Counted from the first letter of the stretch, positions 1 through 8,078 are shown. The stretch: 26,170 nt of DNA from CAYTET01 sp964436975 (GCA_964436975.1 CAYTET010000025.1:1-26170), one strand, 5' to 3'. Translations and numbers: made by a program. The notes: generated by a model not told the origin, from the letters alone.

Positions 1-113
1 GAAAAGAATTTTCGCTGGCCTACAATGGAGCCGCGAAAATTCTCTGTGATAAAGATCATTTTGAACAATTAGTCAAAGCCAATACCCTTGATGAGTTTAT
101 TTCATGTCTTTGA
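1..113 (+). CDS. C-terminal fragment, possibly PTS EIIA (type 2) domain
   Basis: An open frame enters from the left edge (first full codon at base 3) and gives 36 residues ending in ANTLDEFISCL before TGA at 111-113. The pattern of a helix with LAYNGAAKIL, then CDKDHFEQLVKANT and a final DEF-hydrophobic stretch resembles the last two helices of fructose/mannitol/Ntr-type PTS EIIA domains, which often end in a short 'akt-eel' helix. Only the tail is visible, with no active-site histidine in view, so the family call is tentative. It is convergent with the AbrB-type gene that follows. Confidence 0.4.
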   Translation, partial: KEFSLAYNGAAKILCDKDHFEQLVKANTLDEFISCL

Positions 114-137
114 TTTATTTCTATATCAATTTTTTTT
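110..137 (+). terminator. Weak intrinsic terminator candidate
   Basis: TTGAT (110-114) can pair with ATCAA (125-129) and is followed directly by eight T residues (130-137). The stem is only five AT-rich pairs, but the T-run is good and it sits directly at the stop codon of the plus-strand partial gene, in the convergent gap. Confidence 0.35.
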
Positions 138-142
138 ACAGT

Positions 143-1189
143 TTATAGCAAGCTGCATATTGCCACGATTATATTAGGCATAAGAGCGGTCGCATAGACC
201 AGACGGGTAACATGAATTACACCCGTCTGTTTTACATTGGATCCTAAATCACCCGACAGCAGCACAATGTCGCTGACTCCGGCCGGACAGGAGCAGAACA
301 GTGCTGTCCGATAGTCAAGCCAGTGATGCTTTGTGCAGATATGTGAATACAGATAATTGACTAAAAAATAGCCGGATATCAGCAGAACAATAGGCAGCAG
401 CAGATATTTAATCTGGGCAAGCATGGCCACCGTAATAGTGCTGCCGACAAGGGAGCCGGAGAATACCTGGGCCACGGTGCGGACAATTCGCTTTGATTCC
501 AGGATGTGAAAGATGTTATTGATAATAGCCGTTAACAGCATCGAGAAGATGATGGGCCCGGCCGGTATATCAATCAGATAGGAAACCAGTCCTCCTGTAA
601 AAGCGATGGCAATTGTTAATACTATCCGCCAGCTGCCATGAGACGCTTTGGCCTGGTCATCAGCCTGCTCCTCTGGCTCATCATCAAATTCCATGTTTTT
701 TGTAAGCTTCTTTATCCAGTAAGGGAATATTGACAGTGTGCAGATGAGTCGGGCTGACTGCATGAAAACAACAGTTGATAAATCAGCATTTAAGTCGATG
801 GCAATCATCGATATATCAGAAAGACCTCCCGCTATGCAGGATAGATAAGCGGATAAGAAGTCGATATTGGCAATGTAATGAATTATGGTACCGCAAACAA
901 AAGTATTAACTGTATACATCAGCAGAAGCAGCAGAATTGGTTTGATCAGGCCAAGCATTTTCCTTAAGTCTTCTTTGCGCAGCTGCAGACCGATAAACAT
1001 GCCGGCAATTGATTGGGTGAATATTTTGATCCAGCGCGGCATATAGGCAATTCCGAACAGGGCGCTCATTGCCCCCACCGCAAATAAACTGCCAATCATG
1101 GCAGCGGCCGGAACCTTTAATAATTTGGCGATCTGCCAGCCAATCAGCCCAACCGCAATTGTAATAACAAGCTGTAAGTATTGGTTCAT
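143..1189 (-). CDS. AbrB-family integral membrane protein (AbrB duplication)
   Basis: A 348-residue, very hydrophobic protein with roughly ten membrane segments arranged as two similar halves. Each half has a Pro-Ala-Gly type re-entrant motif: LKVPAAAMIGSL near residue 25 and IPAGPIIFSML near residue 210. Each is followed by a G-SD-I signature, AGGLSDISMIA near 120 and PAGVSDIVLLSG near 305. This is the layout of the AbrB duplication family (PF05145), often labelled putative ammonia monooxygenase regulator or transporter; its substrate is not established. A charged loop (about residues 165-185) separates the halves. The ATG start has no clear Shine-Dalgarno. It is last in the DeoR-kinase-AbrB direction, 221 bases below the kinase, so it may have its own promoter. 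Confidence 0.85.
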   Translation of the reverse strand: MNQYLQLVITIAVGLIGWQIAKLLKVPAAAMIGSLFAVGAMSALFGIAYMPRWIKIFTQSIAGMFIGLQLRKEDLRKMLGLIKPILLLLLMYTVNTFVCGTIIHYIANIDFLSAYLSCIAGGLSDISMIAIDLNADLSTVVFMQSARLICTLSIFPYWIKKLTKNMEFDDEPEEQADDQAKASHGSWRIVLTIAIAFTGGLVSYLIDIPAGPIIFSMLLTAIINNIFHILESKRIVRTVAQVFSGSLVGSTITVAMLAQIKYLLLPIVLLISGYFLVNYLYSHICTKHHWLDYRTALFCSCPAGVSDIVLLSGDLGSNVKQTGVIHVTRLVYATALMPNIIVAICSLL

Positions 1190-1410
1190 AAAACAAGCTC
1201 AGCCTGTCGGAATAAAGCAGCAGGCATTCCTCACTTTCAACAATCACCCGCACATTAAAAGAATCATTTATCAAGTGGATTTTCTACACCGGCATCTGAA
1301 GGCCAAATACTATTAAACATAACTTGCTTTATTTACCGGCCTGTCTTCAGCACGATAAAGTCAGGTCTGCCATCCTTTATTTCTAACAAAGGAAATAGGT
1401 ATTAATATGC

Positions 1411-2313
1411 TTACAGGGAGGCGTATAAATCGTCAATGTCTTTTTTCTCGGGAAGCCACTCTGAAAAAGCACTGGCGCTGCCGCAGGCTATACCCATTTT
1501 CAGCGCCTGCTGGTAATCATTGGTCCGCAGATAGCCTTCAATAAAACCGGCTACCATGCTGTCCCCTGCGCCGACGCTGTTGATGGTTTTTCCGCTTGGT
1601 GCGGTCTGATAAAACGACTCGCCGGTTTCAGTAACCAGGACTGCGCCCTTATCAGCTAACGAGACTAAAACATTGCGCGCGCCTAGATGCCGCAATTGCT
1701 GAGCTGCTTCGACAACATCATCAAGTGATTTAATATCGATGTTCAGGCATTTTGAAAGCTCGGTTGAATTCGGCTTGATTAAAAAGGGATGACAGGGCAA
1801 GGCATTTAATAGTGATTTCTGCGCTGCATCCAGGACAACCATTACGCCCTTTGATGATACTCTGTCTATTATGAAACGGTACACATCATCGGAAAGAGAT
1901 TTTGAGACCCCGCCTGACAATACCAGAATATCGTTGCTTTCAATTTTGTCTAATTTTTCGATTAACTTTTGAAATTCACTGTCGTTTATATCCGGACCGA
2001 TGCCGTTTATTTCAGTTTCTTCTGTGGCCTTCAGTTTGATATTAATACGTGATGTGCCTTCATTGATATGAATGAAACTGGTCCGGCAGTTTAATTCCTG
2101 CAGGCGGTGTTCAATTTCACTGCCTGTAAAACCGGCTACAAAGCCATATGCTATGTTATTGACACCCAGACGGCTGAGAACTATTGAAACATTTATTCCC
2201 TTTCCGCCAGGCCTTATGATGCCTTTTTGTGCGTAGTTTAATTCTCCTAATTCAAATGGATCAACTTTGACAATATAGTCCAAAGAAGGATCCAAGGTTA
2301 GTGTATGTATCAT
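1411..2313 (-). CDS. fruK: 1-phosphofructokinase / tagatose-6-phosphate kinase family (PfkB)
   Basis: A 300-residue PfkB-type kinase, the usual length for FruK/LacC. The N-terminus MIHTLTLDPSLDYIV is typical of hexose-phosphate kinases, with the sugar-binding motif GGKGINVS at residues 36-43, a KPN motif at 180-182 and the catalytic anion-hole motif GAGDS at 248-252 with base Asp251. It should phosphorylate fructose 1-phosphate or a related sugar phosphate with ATP in the cytosol. Its Shine-Dalgarno is AAGGG ahead of the ATG. It lies 18 bases after the DeoR gene, the fruR-fruK order of Bacillota, but fruA does not follow. A nearby mannose-family PTS could supply the 1-phosphate. LacC activity cannot be excluded. 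Confidence 0.85.
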   Translation of the reverse strand: MIHTLTLDPSLDYIVKVDPFELGELNYAQKGIIRPGGKGINVSIVLSRLGVNNIAYGFVAGFTGSEIEHRLQELNCRTSFIHINEGTSRINIKLKATEETEINGIGPDINDSEFQKLIEKLDKIESNDILVLSGGVSKSLSDDVYRFIIDRVSSKGVMVVLDAAQKSLLNALPCHPFLIKPNSTELSKCLNIDIKSLDDVVEAAQQLRHLGARNVLVSLADKGAVLVTETGESFYQTAPSGKTINSVGAGDSMVAGFIEGYLRTNDYQQALKMGIACGSASAFSEWLPEKKDIDDLYASL

Positions 2314-2331
2314 TTTTTTCCCTTCATTTGT

Positions 2332-3081
2332 CTATTCTTTCTCATCCGCCAGGATAACTGAAACCAATGAATAATCAAATTCATTGTTGTATTTGTCAGT
2401 GATAAGAACGACATCCTTTAAACCGGCGAACGACACAAAATAATGTTTGTTCATTTTGGTGCTGTCGGCAAGAACATATGTTTTATCGCTATGTGAGATA
2501 GCCATGCTTTTAATCTCTCCCTCATCAATCTGGGGAGTGGTATATCCGAAACTCTTATGGATGCCGTTAGTGCCCATAAAGGCAATATCAAAATTAAAGG
2601 TTGCCAAAGCATTGGTAGCTAAATAACCCATAACGGCTTCCGTATTTGATTTAACCGTCCCGCCTAACAGAATAGTGTTTATACCCCTTTTGCCCAGTTC
2701 AGAAACATGGGGCAGCCCATTGGTTACAACGGTTATATTCTTGGCAGTAATATAAGGAATTACCTGGGTGGTTGATGAACCGGCATCCAGATAGACAATG
2801 TCATTATCACGGATAAGGCTGGCGGCGCATTTACCGATAGCGCCTTTTTCTCTTGTATTGTAGTAGATTTTCAAGTTCATCGGATCTTCATCATGAACAT
2901 CAAAAACAGCCTTAACACCCCCGTGATATCTTTGAATGAGATGCTCATCTTCCATCTCAACAAAATCACGGCGCACGGTAGCTTGCGATACATCCAGAAT
3001 CGCTACCAGCTGATCAGTAGTCAGCTTATCGTTTTCCTGTAAAAGCTGCAGTATTCTTTTCCAGCGTTCTCTCTTGTTCAT
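2332..3081 (-). CDS. DeoR-family transcriptional regulator (FruR-like)
   Basis: A 249-residue DeoR-type repressor. The N-terminal winged helix-turn-helix (about residues 5-57) has the family pattern, ending in QATVRRDFVEMEDEHLIQRYHGG. The C-terminal DeoRC sugar-phosphate sensing domain contains DAGSST at 99-104 and a later ADSTK segment, which bind the phosphosugar in related proteins. AGGGAGGG lies about seven bases ahead of the ATG. It is first in the transcript with the FruK-like kinase, so autoregulation by fructose 1-phosphate or a similar ligand is likely from family knowledge, but the ligand is not visible here. Confidence 0.88.
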   Translation of the reverse strand: MNKRERWKRILQLLQENDKLTTDQLVAILDVSQATVRRDFVEMEDEHLIQRYHGGVKAVFDVHDEDPMNLKIYYNTREKGAIGKCAASLIRDNDIVYLDAGSSTTQVIPYITAKNITVVTNGLPHVSELGKRGINTILLGGTVKSNTEAVMGYLATNALATFNFDIAFMGTNGIHKSFGYTTPQIDEGEIKSMAISHSDKTYVLADSTKMNKHYFVSFAGLKDVVLITDKYNNEFDYSLVSVILADEKE

Positions 3082-3176
3082 GCAAGTCCCTCCCTGTAAT
3101 TGTGCGCATTATAGGTTGTAAATCGGCTTTCCTTCTCAACTGTATCTCTGCCACAAATACGATGTTTCCTAGATAA

Positions 3177-3205
3177 ATAATTGTATTTGGAAAGCAAATT
3201 GTCAA
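3177..3205 (-). promoter_or_regulatory. Promoter for deoR-fruK
   Basis: On the minus strand, TTGACA (3205-3200) is followed by a 17-base spacer and AATTAT (3182-3177). The -35 is consensus; the -10 matches four of six. It lies about 95 bases upstream of the DeoR start. Confidence 0.5.
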
Positions 3206-3242
3206 ATCAAAGACCGTTAATTTATTGAGACTGCTAGAATAC

Positions 3243-4166
3243 TTATCCGTTTATGCTCTGTTCAACGGCGGCTGACAGCTTTTCAAGAATCTCAAAGTTT
3301 ACCGAACTGTCATGAGCCGAATCAGCACCTTCAACAAAGAAAGAATCATTTTCTGATGTACCAGTGCCTATGTAACAGAATTTATCATTTATGCTGAAAT
3401 AGTTGCTGTCAGACGAACCAGCCTGTTTACTATATACCTTTATGTCCGAAATACCGGCGCCTAATTTCTGGCCAAACGCTGTCAAATCTTTGCTGTAGGC
3501 AATTGCAACTGTATCGCCGCTGCCGCATCTGTCCAGATACACTATTTCTTTATTTTTGGCTTCCGGATATTCGATGATGAAATCATTTAGCCCAATGGGC
3601 AGGGCAATCATGTTGTCGCACATCACATAGCAGATATCATTTATTTCGTTGTGGCGGTTATTGATGGCACAATTCATCAGAATAGCCAGAGCCCCGTCTT
3701 TAGAGAAGTTAGATTTGTTTCTTATTCCCAAGGCTGTCATAACAAAGAGCAGGGTAAGCGCCAGAGCCGCTATTCTTAATATCAGTTGATATTGGGCAAA
3801 CTGTTGGGCAGCCAGCCATACCAGCACGGTAATACATGCGATCAGCAGCAGAATGATACTTTTAATAACAATGTTGAGCAGATCCATATGCCTGCCGGCT
3901 TTGGCATCCAAAGGGTAGTACCGGTAATGAGGCAGGTATACTTTTTCATGATCATCGTAGCCGCATACCATGATGCGCCGGGCTGTCTTCACGTTGCCGA
4001 TAATAATGTTGACCGTATTCATAAGGCCATGTCTGGCCCGCTGTACTGTTACCGCATAGCCGATCTTTGAAAGCAGCTGACTGATAATATTGGAGAAGTA
4101 TTTCTTCTGCCGTATACTTTTACGTTTTGAAAGTTTAATGGCAAACATAACGAACAGATCCTTCAA
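3243..4166 (-). CDS. Membrane protein with degenerate M28-peptidase-like domain
   Basis: The frame runs from an upstream ATG at 4184, but that ATG has no Shine-Dalgarno. AAAGGGGTGG instead precedes an in-frame TTG at 4166, which I take as the start (307 residues, beginning MKDLFVMFAIKL). Two long hydrophobic segments near residues 95-140 form a membrane hairpin in the middle of the chain. Around it are pieces resembling M28 aminopeptidases: MVCGYDDHEK before the membrane part, NFSKDGALAIL after it (compare the family's NDNASG segment), a YLDRCGSGDT strand, and SDSNYF near the end where active enzymes have SDH. The usual HxD and SDH metal ligands are missing, so it is probably not a peptidase. 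It follows the ceramidase-like gene by about 50 bases. Function unknown. Confidence 0.65.
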   Translation of the reverse strand: MKDLFVMFAIKLSKRKSIRQKKYFSNIISQLLSKIGYAVTVQRARHGLMNTVNIIIGNVKTARRIMVCGYDDHEKVYLPHYRYYPLDAKAGRHMDLLNIVIKSIILLLIACITVLVWLAAQQFAQYQLILRIAALALTLLFVMTALGIRNKSNFSKDGALAILMNCAINNRHNEINDICYVMCDNMIALPIGLNDFIIEYPEAKNKEIVYLDRCGSGDTVAIAYSKDLTAFGQKLGAGISDIKVYSKQAGSSDSNYFSINDKFCYIGTGTSENDSFFVEGADSAHDSSVNFEILEKLSAAVEQSING

Positions 4167-4219
4167 AACCACCACCCCTTTCATCTGGCTGATTGCCGGA
4201 CCTTTTTAAATCTAAGATA

Positions 4220-5437
4220 TTAGAAAAGGTTCTGGATGACCTTGCCGACGAATTCTTCGGCCTGTCCCTTGACCAGTTTGGTCGCATTGCCGGAATGACC
4301 GGCCCCATACTCGCTTGCTTCAATTACATAAGTAGTGCGGCCGTTGCAATAGCCCCACAGAATACAGCATTTAGCGGTTGATACTGATTTGATATACATA
4401 CCGAAGGCTGCCACCAGTTCACAGGGCAGACAGACCAATTCCAGATCACCCATTCTGATGACCGTGCCATTGATGGAAAAATCAAGGCTGTCATGCTTCA
4501 GATCCCGTTCATATGAGATAATCTCACATTTCAGCAGTTTCAGGTCATCAAAGTTAGTCGTTGTCTTTACTTTTTCTTTCCAGGCGGCCACCTTCTTTGT
4601 CAGGCCTTCTTTATCGACAGGATTGCTGACAGCATAACTGAAAGAATGTGTCTGCACGTGGCTGAGATTCAGATAGGTGCCATGGTCATAGTCAAAGGCC
4701 ATAATCTGCTGGGCTATTCCGGATGTCACGCGATCCAGTTCGGCATAATCATTGCCCTGGCGCTGCAGCCGGTTGCTCATATCACCGGAATTACCCTGCA
4801 TCATCATTGGCGTAACACCGAAGAAAGAGGCTACTTTACGTCTGACATTGCCGTGCAGATCAGCGGTCAGTTTTAAATGATTGGGGCCAACGACCGTACT
4901 GTGGGTTGAAATATTAATCATTACACTGATATTTTTGCCATCCTTATCCTTGAACTCAATCACGGTAATCTTTTGATCGCCCGGCTTTTTGCCATTGCGA
5001 TTGCCATAGTAGCCAACACTTTCACCAGCAGTGGCTTTAACACTGGCTACATCCTGCAGGCTGTCTTTTATATCGGCAGCCGCCGCTAGCAGCCGGTCAT
5101 GCAACAGCTTTTCATATTCTTCATCAATCGGAAACGGGCGGTCGTCGTCAAACATCGGACCATTGTGATTATGCGTGGCACTCAAAACAATCTGATCTCT
5201 GACCACACCGAATGTTTTAGAAAGCTCATCCCTGAATTTGTCAGCAAATCCGTAATAGAAATTGATGATATCGGCGTTTATAAACAGCAGTTTTGACTCA
5301 TCAACCTGCAGCCACATTACAACAGCTTCCAGCGGGTCATTTACACCTTCAAACATTTTATCTCTGATTGCATACCCGCCGGTATAGCATGGGCGCAATG
5401 GAGTTATATCAATAACTTTGGAACATACTTTTACCAT
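4220..5437 (-). CDS. Neutral/alkaline ceramidase N-terminal-domain-like hydrolase
   Basis: 405 residues without a signal peptide, so cytosolic. It has the hallmarks of the neutral/alkaline non-lysosomal ceramidase N-terminal domain (PF04734): an N-terminal DITP-GGYAIR segment, SATHNHNGP near residue 86 and STHSTVVGPNH near 178 with metal-ligand type histidines, then QGNSGDMSNR near 214, the position of the family's catalytic serine region. True ceramidases are secreted, around 650-750 residues, and have a C-terminal domain that is absent here. Short cytosolic relatives occur in sugar-utilisation loci and have unassigned substrates. It lies downstream of the PTS genes and upstream of the M28-like gene, suggesting a role in processing an imported compound. 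Shine-Dalgarno AAAGGTGAT precedes the ATG. Confidence 0.72.
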   Translation of the reverse strand: MVKVCSKVIDITPLRPCYTGGYAIRDKMFEGVNDPLEAVVMWLQVDESKLLFINADIINFYYGFADKFRDELSKTFGVVRDQIVLSATHNHNGPMFDDDRPFPIDEEYEKLLHDRLLAAAADIKDSLQDVASVKATAGESVGYYGNRNGKKPGDQKITVIEFKDKDGKNISVMINISTHSTVVGPNHLKLTADLHGNVRRKVASFFGVTPMMMQGNSGDMSNRLQRQGNDYAELDRVTSGIAQQIMAFDYDHGTYLNLSHVQTHSFSYAVSNPVDKEGLTKKVAAWKEKVKTTTNFDDLKLLKCEIISYERDLKHDSLDFSINGTVIRMGDLELVCLPCELVAAFGMYIKSVSTAKCCILWGYCNGRTTYVIEASEYGAGHSGNATKLVKGQAEEFVGKVIQNLF

Positions 5438-5552
5438 TGTAATATCACCTTTGTCTTATTCACAGGTCGGCTCGATTTCATCAACCTTCCGGAATGGACC
5501 TTTTCTACCCGATAGCTTTAATCGGGACTGCTGTCAGTCTTTATATGATTAG

Positions 5553-5597
5553 TGCCCCACTTGATACCCATTAAGCAAGAGGCAATCAAATGGGGCA
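5553..5597. repeat. Inverted repeat between PTS EIID and ceramidase-like gene
   Basis: TGCCCCA-c-TTGAT (5553-5565) is mirrored by ATCAA-a-TGGGGCA (5585-5597), twelve pairs with one internal mismatch and a 19-base loop. No T-run follows on the minus strand, so it is not a standard terminator. It may be an mRNA-processing or stabilising hairpin, or an operator. Confidence 0.5.
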
Positions 5598-5620
5598 TGG
5601 TTTCAATTATCTACTGCAAC

Positions 5621-6439
5621 TTATGCAATGATGCCTAAAGCAGACAGGCCGATAGATACAACAATCAATAACCAGACCATTCTGATCAGCGTCATATGCT
5701 TTCTGCCCAGACCCCAGTAGACTAAACCTACGGTGACCAGCGGCAGGAAGGCCGGCATCAATGTATCAATAGTATCCTGCAGGCTCTTTGTAACATCACC
5801 CATCGTGAAGACAATCGGAGTCTTAACAGTGACAGTTGATGCAATCATACTGCCGACAACGACGATACCTAATGTCGAAGCAGCATCGGTAATGGCACTG
5901 AAAGTGCTGACCTGCTTGGTTATAATGTCAACGCCCTTCTCGTAGCCAATCCGGCCCAGGAAGAACTTTAACCACATCATGAAGACTCCCCAGGCTAAAG
6001 CGATCAAGATACCGGCAGCGCTGCCTTCCAAAGCCCAGTAGCCTGCCAGAGCTCCTAAGATAGCCTTGGGCATGGCAATGAACATTGAATCGCCGATACC
6101 GGCTAAAGGACCCATCAGAGATGTCTTGATACCGGTAGCTGTTTCGGTGGCATTTTCCTGTTTCGTTTCTTCAACAGCAACAATGGCACCGAAAATAGGC
6201 AGCTGGAATGTAGTCTGGGTGTTGAAGAACTGACCTAAGTAAGCAGTCATTTTATCCTTCAGCTTTTCAGGCTCATCCTTATAAATCTTTTCCAGCAGCG
6301 GACCGATACTGAGAACAAGGGTACCGCTTAAGAAGGTCTCATAGTTGAATGCAGCATGTGCAGACAGGCAGTTGCGCCAGCACATCTTAGTAATGTCTTT
6401 TTTTGTGATGACACCACTATAGGCCGTGTTGTTATTCAT
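5621..6439 (-). CDS. PTS mannose/fructose/sorbose family, EIID component
   Basis: 272 residues, the normal size for EIID of the mannose family. The N-terminal amphipathic region carries the family signature ITKMCWRNCLSAHAAFNYE, followed by GPLLEKIYKDEPEKL. The middle has GIKTSLMGPLAGIGDS (about 105-120), which is highly conserved in EIID, and the C-terminal third is membrane-spanning (WLLIVVSIGLSALGII). Together with EIIC it forms the membrane channel that takes up and phosphorylates the sugar. Its ATG overlaps the EIIC stop by eight bases and is preceded by GGGAGG, so it is translationally coupled. It is the last PTS gene; no EIIA follows. Confidence 0.93.
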   Translation of the reverse strand: MNNNTAYSGVITKKDITKMCWRNCLSAHAAFNYETFLSGTLVLSIGPLLEKIYKDEPEKLKDKMTAYLGQFFNTQTTFQLPIFGAIVAVEETKQENATETATGIKTSLMGPLAGIGDSMFIAMPKAILGALAGYWALEGSAAGILIALAWGVFMMWLKFFLGRIGYEKGVDIITKQVSTFSAITDAASTLGIVVVGSMIASTVTVKTPIVFTMGDVTKSLQDTIDTLMPAFLPLVTVGLVYWGLGRKHMTLIRMVWLLIVVSIGLSALGIIA

Positions 6440-7229
6440 CTTCCATACCTCCCTTTACCACTGCATTACCCTGATTATTCTTAACACTGTTTGAATAAAC
6501 AACCGCGGCCAGTACGAAGCCGATAAAAGCGGTAGCCAGTGTCGGCAGTTTCAAATAGGCAGCGCACACAAAGCCAATGATCAGGTAGATGAAATTGATG
6601 CCCTGCTTAATAGGCAGATAGCGCAGCAGAATGGCCACGCCTAAGGCCGGCAGCACATGACCGGCACAATTCATTCCGGTCATAATCCACTGGGGAATGA
6701 ACTTAATAATATTGTTGATGACTAATTCACCAAAAAGCATGGCAATGAATGAAGGAACCACAACAACCAAGAACGGACGTCCGAAGATGCCGCCAAGCCA
6801 CAGCCATCTGTAAGTGCCCTTGTAGTCTTCTTTAATAACATGAGCCTGAGCTCTGTGCAGGAAGAATGAACCGCACATTTTAGACAGAACATCCAGGGAA
6901 ACAGCCAGCGTGGCGGCTGCCGTACCAACCAGCAGACCGGTTTCCTGACTGCCGCTTTGGATGGCATATGCCGTTCCGACAACACTTCCGACAACATAGT
7001 TGGGAACAGAAGCCCCGCCTAAGCCGTTTACACCTAAGCCCATTAAGACCAGAGTTCCGCCGATATACAGACCTGTCTTAACATCACCTAAGATCAAGCC
7101 GACCAGAGCGCCGATGACTACAGCGTCAATATTGCTGAAGAAGCACTGGTTCATCAAACGTTCTTCCTGGAATATCCATGCGACTAAACAAACGATAATT
7201 ATCTGAAAAATCGAAAAATGAATAGCCAT
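6432..7229 (-). CDS. PTS mannose/fructose/sorbose family, EIIC component
   Basis: 265 residues with about seven hydrophobic segments. The N-terminal stretch IVCLVAWIFQEERLMNQC and the motif GLILGDVKTGLYIGGTLVLMGLG are characteristic of mannose-family EIIC (PF03609). It forms the sugar-conducting membrane component with EIID. AAAGGAGGAT precedes the ATG and the gene lies 28 bases below EIIB in the same transcript. The substrate cannot be read from the sequence; mannose, fructose, sorbose and amino-sugar systems share this family. Confidence 0.93.
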   Translation of the reverse strand: MAIHFSIFQIIIVCLVAWIFQEERLMNQCFFSNIDAVVIGALVGLILGDVKTGLYIGGTLVLMGLGVNGLGGASVPNYVVGSVVGTAYAIQSGSQETGLLVGTAAATLAVSLDVLSKMCGSFFLHRAQAHVIKEDYKGTYRWLWLGGIFGRPFLVVVVPSFIAMLFGELVINNIIKFIPQWIMTGMNCAGHVLPALGVAILLRYLPIKQGINFIYLIIGFVCAAYLKLPTLATAFIGFVLAAVVYSNSVKNNQGNAVVKGGMEDE

Positions 7230-7257
7230 TAAAATTTATCCTCCTTTCCTTTTTTTA

Positions 7258-7734
7258 CTATTTCAGTAAACTGTCAAAATCAACTGCAATGTCATCAGGC
7301 CTGAACCGATACACGACCTTGACACCTTCACTCATCATTTTCTTAACCGCATTGATTTCATCATCGTTTAAACTAATTGTCCTGTTGATTGTCTTGCGAT
7401 CTTGGGCAGAACAGACAATGCCCATCGTTACCTCAGGAATCTTTACCCCGTCTTCAATTAGCTGACAGACAGTAATGGGATTTCTGGCAATAATCACATA
7501 CTTATTATCTTCATACTTCCCTGACAGAATATTTTCTTTTGCCTTATCATAAGGCAGAACGGAAAGAGCAATGGTAGAAGGCGTTGCAATACGAAGAGCA
7601 CTTTTCATGACTTGGTTTTCAGCAGCCTGTTTGTCGATGCAGATTATCCGGTTGGGATTCCAGGTAGCTATCCATGAAGTTGCTACAATTCCATGAACTA
7701 ATCGATCATCTACTCTTACATGAATCAGTCCCAT
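7258..7734 (-). CDS. PTS mannose/fructose/sorbose family, EIIB component
   Basis: 158 residues, the standard length for a stand-alone EIIB of the mannose family. The phosphorylation site is in VDDRLVHGIVATSW near the N-terminus, with His14 as the phosphoryl acceptor. The remainder follows the family fold (NRIICIDKQAAENQVMKSALRIATPS, then the C-terminal VYRFRPDD). It passes phosphate to the sugar held by EIIC/EIID. A strong AAAGGGGGTG Shine-Dalgarno precedes the ATG, directly below a near-consensus promoter. The EIIA domain that should phosphorylate His14 is not in this operon, so it must come from another locus. Confidence 0.94.
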   Translation of the reverse strand: MGLIHVRVDDRLVHGIVATSWIATWNPNRIICIDKQAAENQVMKSALRIATPSTIALSVLPYDKAKENILSGKYEDNKYVIIARNPITVCQLIEDGVKIPEVTMGIVCSAQDRKTINRTISLNDDEINAVKKMMSEGVKVVYRFRPDDIAVDFDSLLK

Positions 7735-7760
7735 GCGATTTCACCCCCTTTCGTAGTTTG

Positions 7761-7789
7761 ATTATATTGACCGTTTCGATCATCGTCAA
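7761..7789 (-). promoter_or_regulatory. Sigma-A promoter of the PTS operon
   Basis: On the minus strand TTGACG (7789-7784), 17 bases, TATAAT (7766-7761). The start of transcription would be near 7754, giving a leader of about 20 bases that is mostly the Shine-Dalgarno. The rest of the 375-base gap (7735-8109) holds the cre-like site, AT-rich DNA and the terminator of the operon to the right; I see no gene in it. Confidence 0.8.
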
Positions 7790-7894
7790 TCATACCAATC
7801 ACAGCGCTTTGCTTGTTCGCTCATAATATGATTTATTCATGTTTATACGTTCATTCATTCGACTTGATAGCGGTTTCTGATGATTGATTACGTA

Positions 7895-7908
7895 AGAAAG
7901 CGCTTTTA
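7895..7908. promoter_or_regulatory. cre-like catabolite-control site upstream of PTS promoter
   Basis: AGAAAGCGCTTTTA contains the palindromic core AAAGCGCTTT and matches the CcpA site consensus TGWAANCGNTNWCA at all but two defined positions. It is about 105 bases upstream of the -35 of the PTS promoter. A poorer relative, GCAAAGCGCTGTGA on the minus strand, lies near 7800-7815. Confidence 0.5.
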
Positions 7909-8047
7909 TCAATCACATTTTGATTGAATATGCGATTGTTTACGATTTTATTACTTTTTTATAAATTATTTTTGCGCTTCTTTATTATCTTGCTTTTCCG
8001 GATGCTTCTTCCTTCTATCACCCCCGTTACCGCGTTTCTCTTCAGCC

Positions 8048-8078
8048 CAAAATAAATCCTCCAAAACGGAGGATTTAT
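8048..8078 (-). terminator. Intrinsic terminator of the ABC/phosphoesterase operon
   Basis: A perfect 11-base-pair stem: ATAAATCCTCC (8052-8062) with GGAGGATTTAT (8068-8078) and a five-base loop. Read on the minus strand the stem is followed by a short T-rich tract. It lies about 30 bases after the stop of the phosphoesterase gene. Confidence 0.75.

Noticed and set aside
906..1274. Minus-strand open frame of 122 codons overlapping the AbrB-type gene
   Set aside because: It starts with TTG, runs mostly inside the AbrB coding sequence in another frame and encodes an improbable composition. The first 30 codons before the overlap look more protein-like, but nothing supports a separate gene.
1320..1410. 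Terminator after the FruK-like gene
   Set aside because: Only short imperfect pairings (for example five bases of ATTTC/GAAAT) without a T-run; transcription could continue into the AbrB-type gene.
7735..7830. Sigma-54 (-24/-12) promoter for the mannose-family PTS operon, as in lev operons
   Set aside because: No TGGCAC-N5-TTGC arrangement was found; a near-consensus sigma-A promoter is present instead and no LevR-type activator is encoded here.
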